This document shows, in pieces, positions 63,838-64,000 of a DNA stretch of 64,000 nucleotides. The stretch is from Dimorphilus gyrociliatus (Eukaryota; Annelida; Polychaeta; Dinophilidae). Each line of letters opens with the position of its first letter. The first letter of the stretch is position 1. Below the pieces are notes generated by a model. The model was not told the DNA's origin and did not search any database. It saw nothing but the letters and a program-made list of their open reading frames with translations. The DNA is taken from NCBI GenBank assembly GCA_904063045.1, contig CAJFCJ010000004.1, positions 1,171,713-1,235,712 on the forward strand, given 5' to 3'. Made by a program: the position numbers and the translations under genes.

Positions 63838-64000
63838 ATGGGGGATTCTTGGTTAGCTAATTCTACGAATTCTTCCAACTCTAATAATGATACTCAACAT
63901 ATGTCGTTTGCTGTAAAATGCACTGCAGATATTATTGGAAGTTTAGCAATTTTTGCTAATTTATCTTTTTTATTGGCTTTAAATTATTTAAAAGACAAAA
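63838..64000 (+). CDS. Probable seven-transmembrane receptor, 5' end (cut by right edge)
   Basis: An open frame of 54 codons from the ATG at 63838 runs off the window. The N-terminus (residues 1-25) has no signal peptide but three N-glycosylation sequons (NST at 8, NSS at 11, NDT at 17). It is followed by one hydrophobic helix at about 28-50 (ADIIGSLAIFANLSFLLAL) and a short charged loop (NYLKDK). Short glycosylated N-terminus, TM1 with a central Asn and an immediate basic loop is the usual start of a rhodopsin-type GPCR; Asn41 would be the conserved TM1 Asn. With only TM1 visible, another multi-pass membrane protein cannot be excluded. The ATG is preceded by AATAAAAAG and in-frame stops, supporting this start. 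Confidence 0.55.
   Translation, partial: MGDSWLANSTNSSNSNNDTQHMSFAVKCTADIIGSLAIFANLSFLLALNYLKDK

Overview
The window is nuclear DNA of an invertebrate animal. It is very AT-rich (roughly 30% GC by eye), full of (TA)n, (GA)n and (GATA)n microsatellites, and its genes are split by GT-AG introns. An innexin, a paired-like homeobox gene with the class-typical intron between homeodomain residues 46 and 47, and a multi-EGF secreted protein point to a bilaterian, most likely a protostome or spiralian. The species cannot be fixed from the sequence. No bacterial features, CRISPR arrays, tRNAs or rRNAs were seen.

Layout: (1) 153-2604, minus: 5' part of a calmodulin-like EF-hand gene running off the left edge. 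(2) 2.8-10.3 kb: no recognisable gene; microsatellites and one GC-rich hairpin near 4.5 kb. (3) 12161-18678, minus: complete four-exon paired-like homeobox gene (UNC-42/Prop-like, 287 aa). It is surrounded from about 10.3 to 28 kb by many short GC-rich non-coding islands that look like cis-regulatory elements. (4) 29496-31436, minus: complete two-exon innexin (403 aa). (5) 36572-39476, minus: complete 13-exon gene for a secreted protein with 12 EGF-like repeats and a C-terminal cysteine-containing module (687 aa). (6) 39.5-54.5 kb: about 15 kb without a recognisable gene. (7) 54588-55148, plus: single-coding-exon gene for a 186 aa basic protein with five RRxS motifs in tandem repeats. (8) 55.2-63.8 kb: no recognisable gene. 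(9) 63838 to the right edge, plus: 5' end of a probable seven-transmembrane receptor gene.

The genes are unrelated single loci and do not form an operon. The exon models were joined by hand: all intron phases are consistent and the reading frames close exactly. The most interesting parts are the archipelago of GC islands around the homeobox gene, the EGF protein's unassigned C-terminal module, the RRxS-repeat protein, and several compact palindromes or hairpins in otherwise featureless AT-rich DNA.
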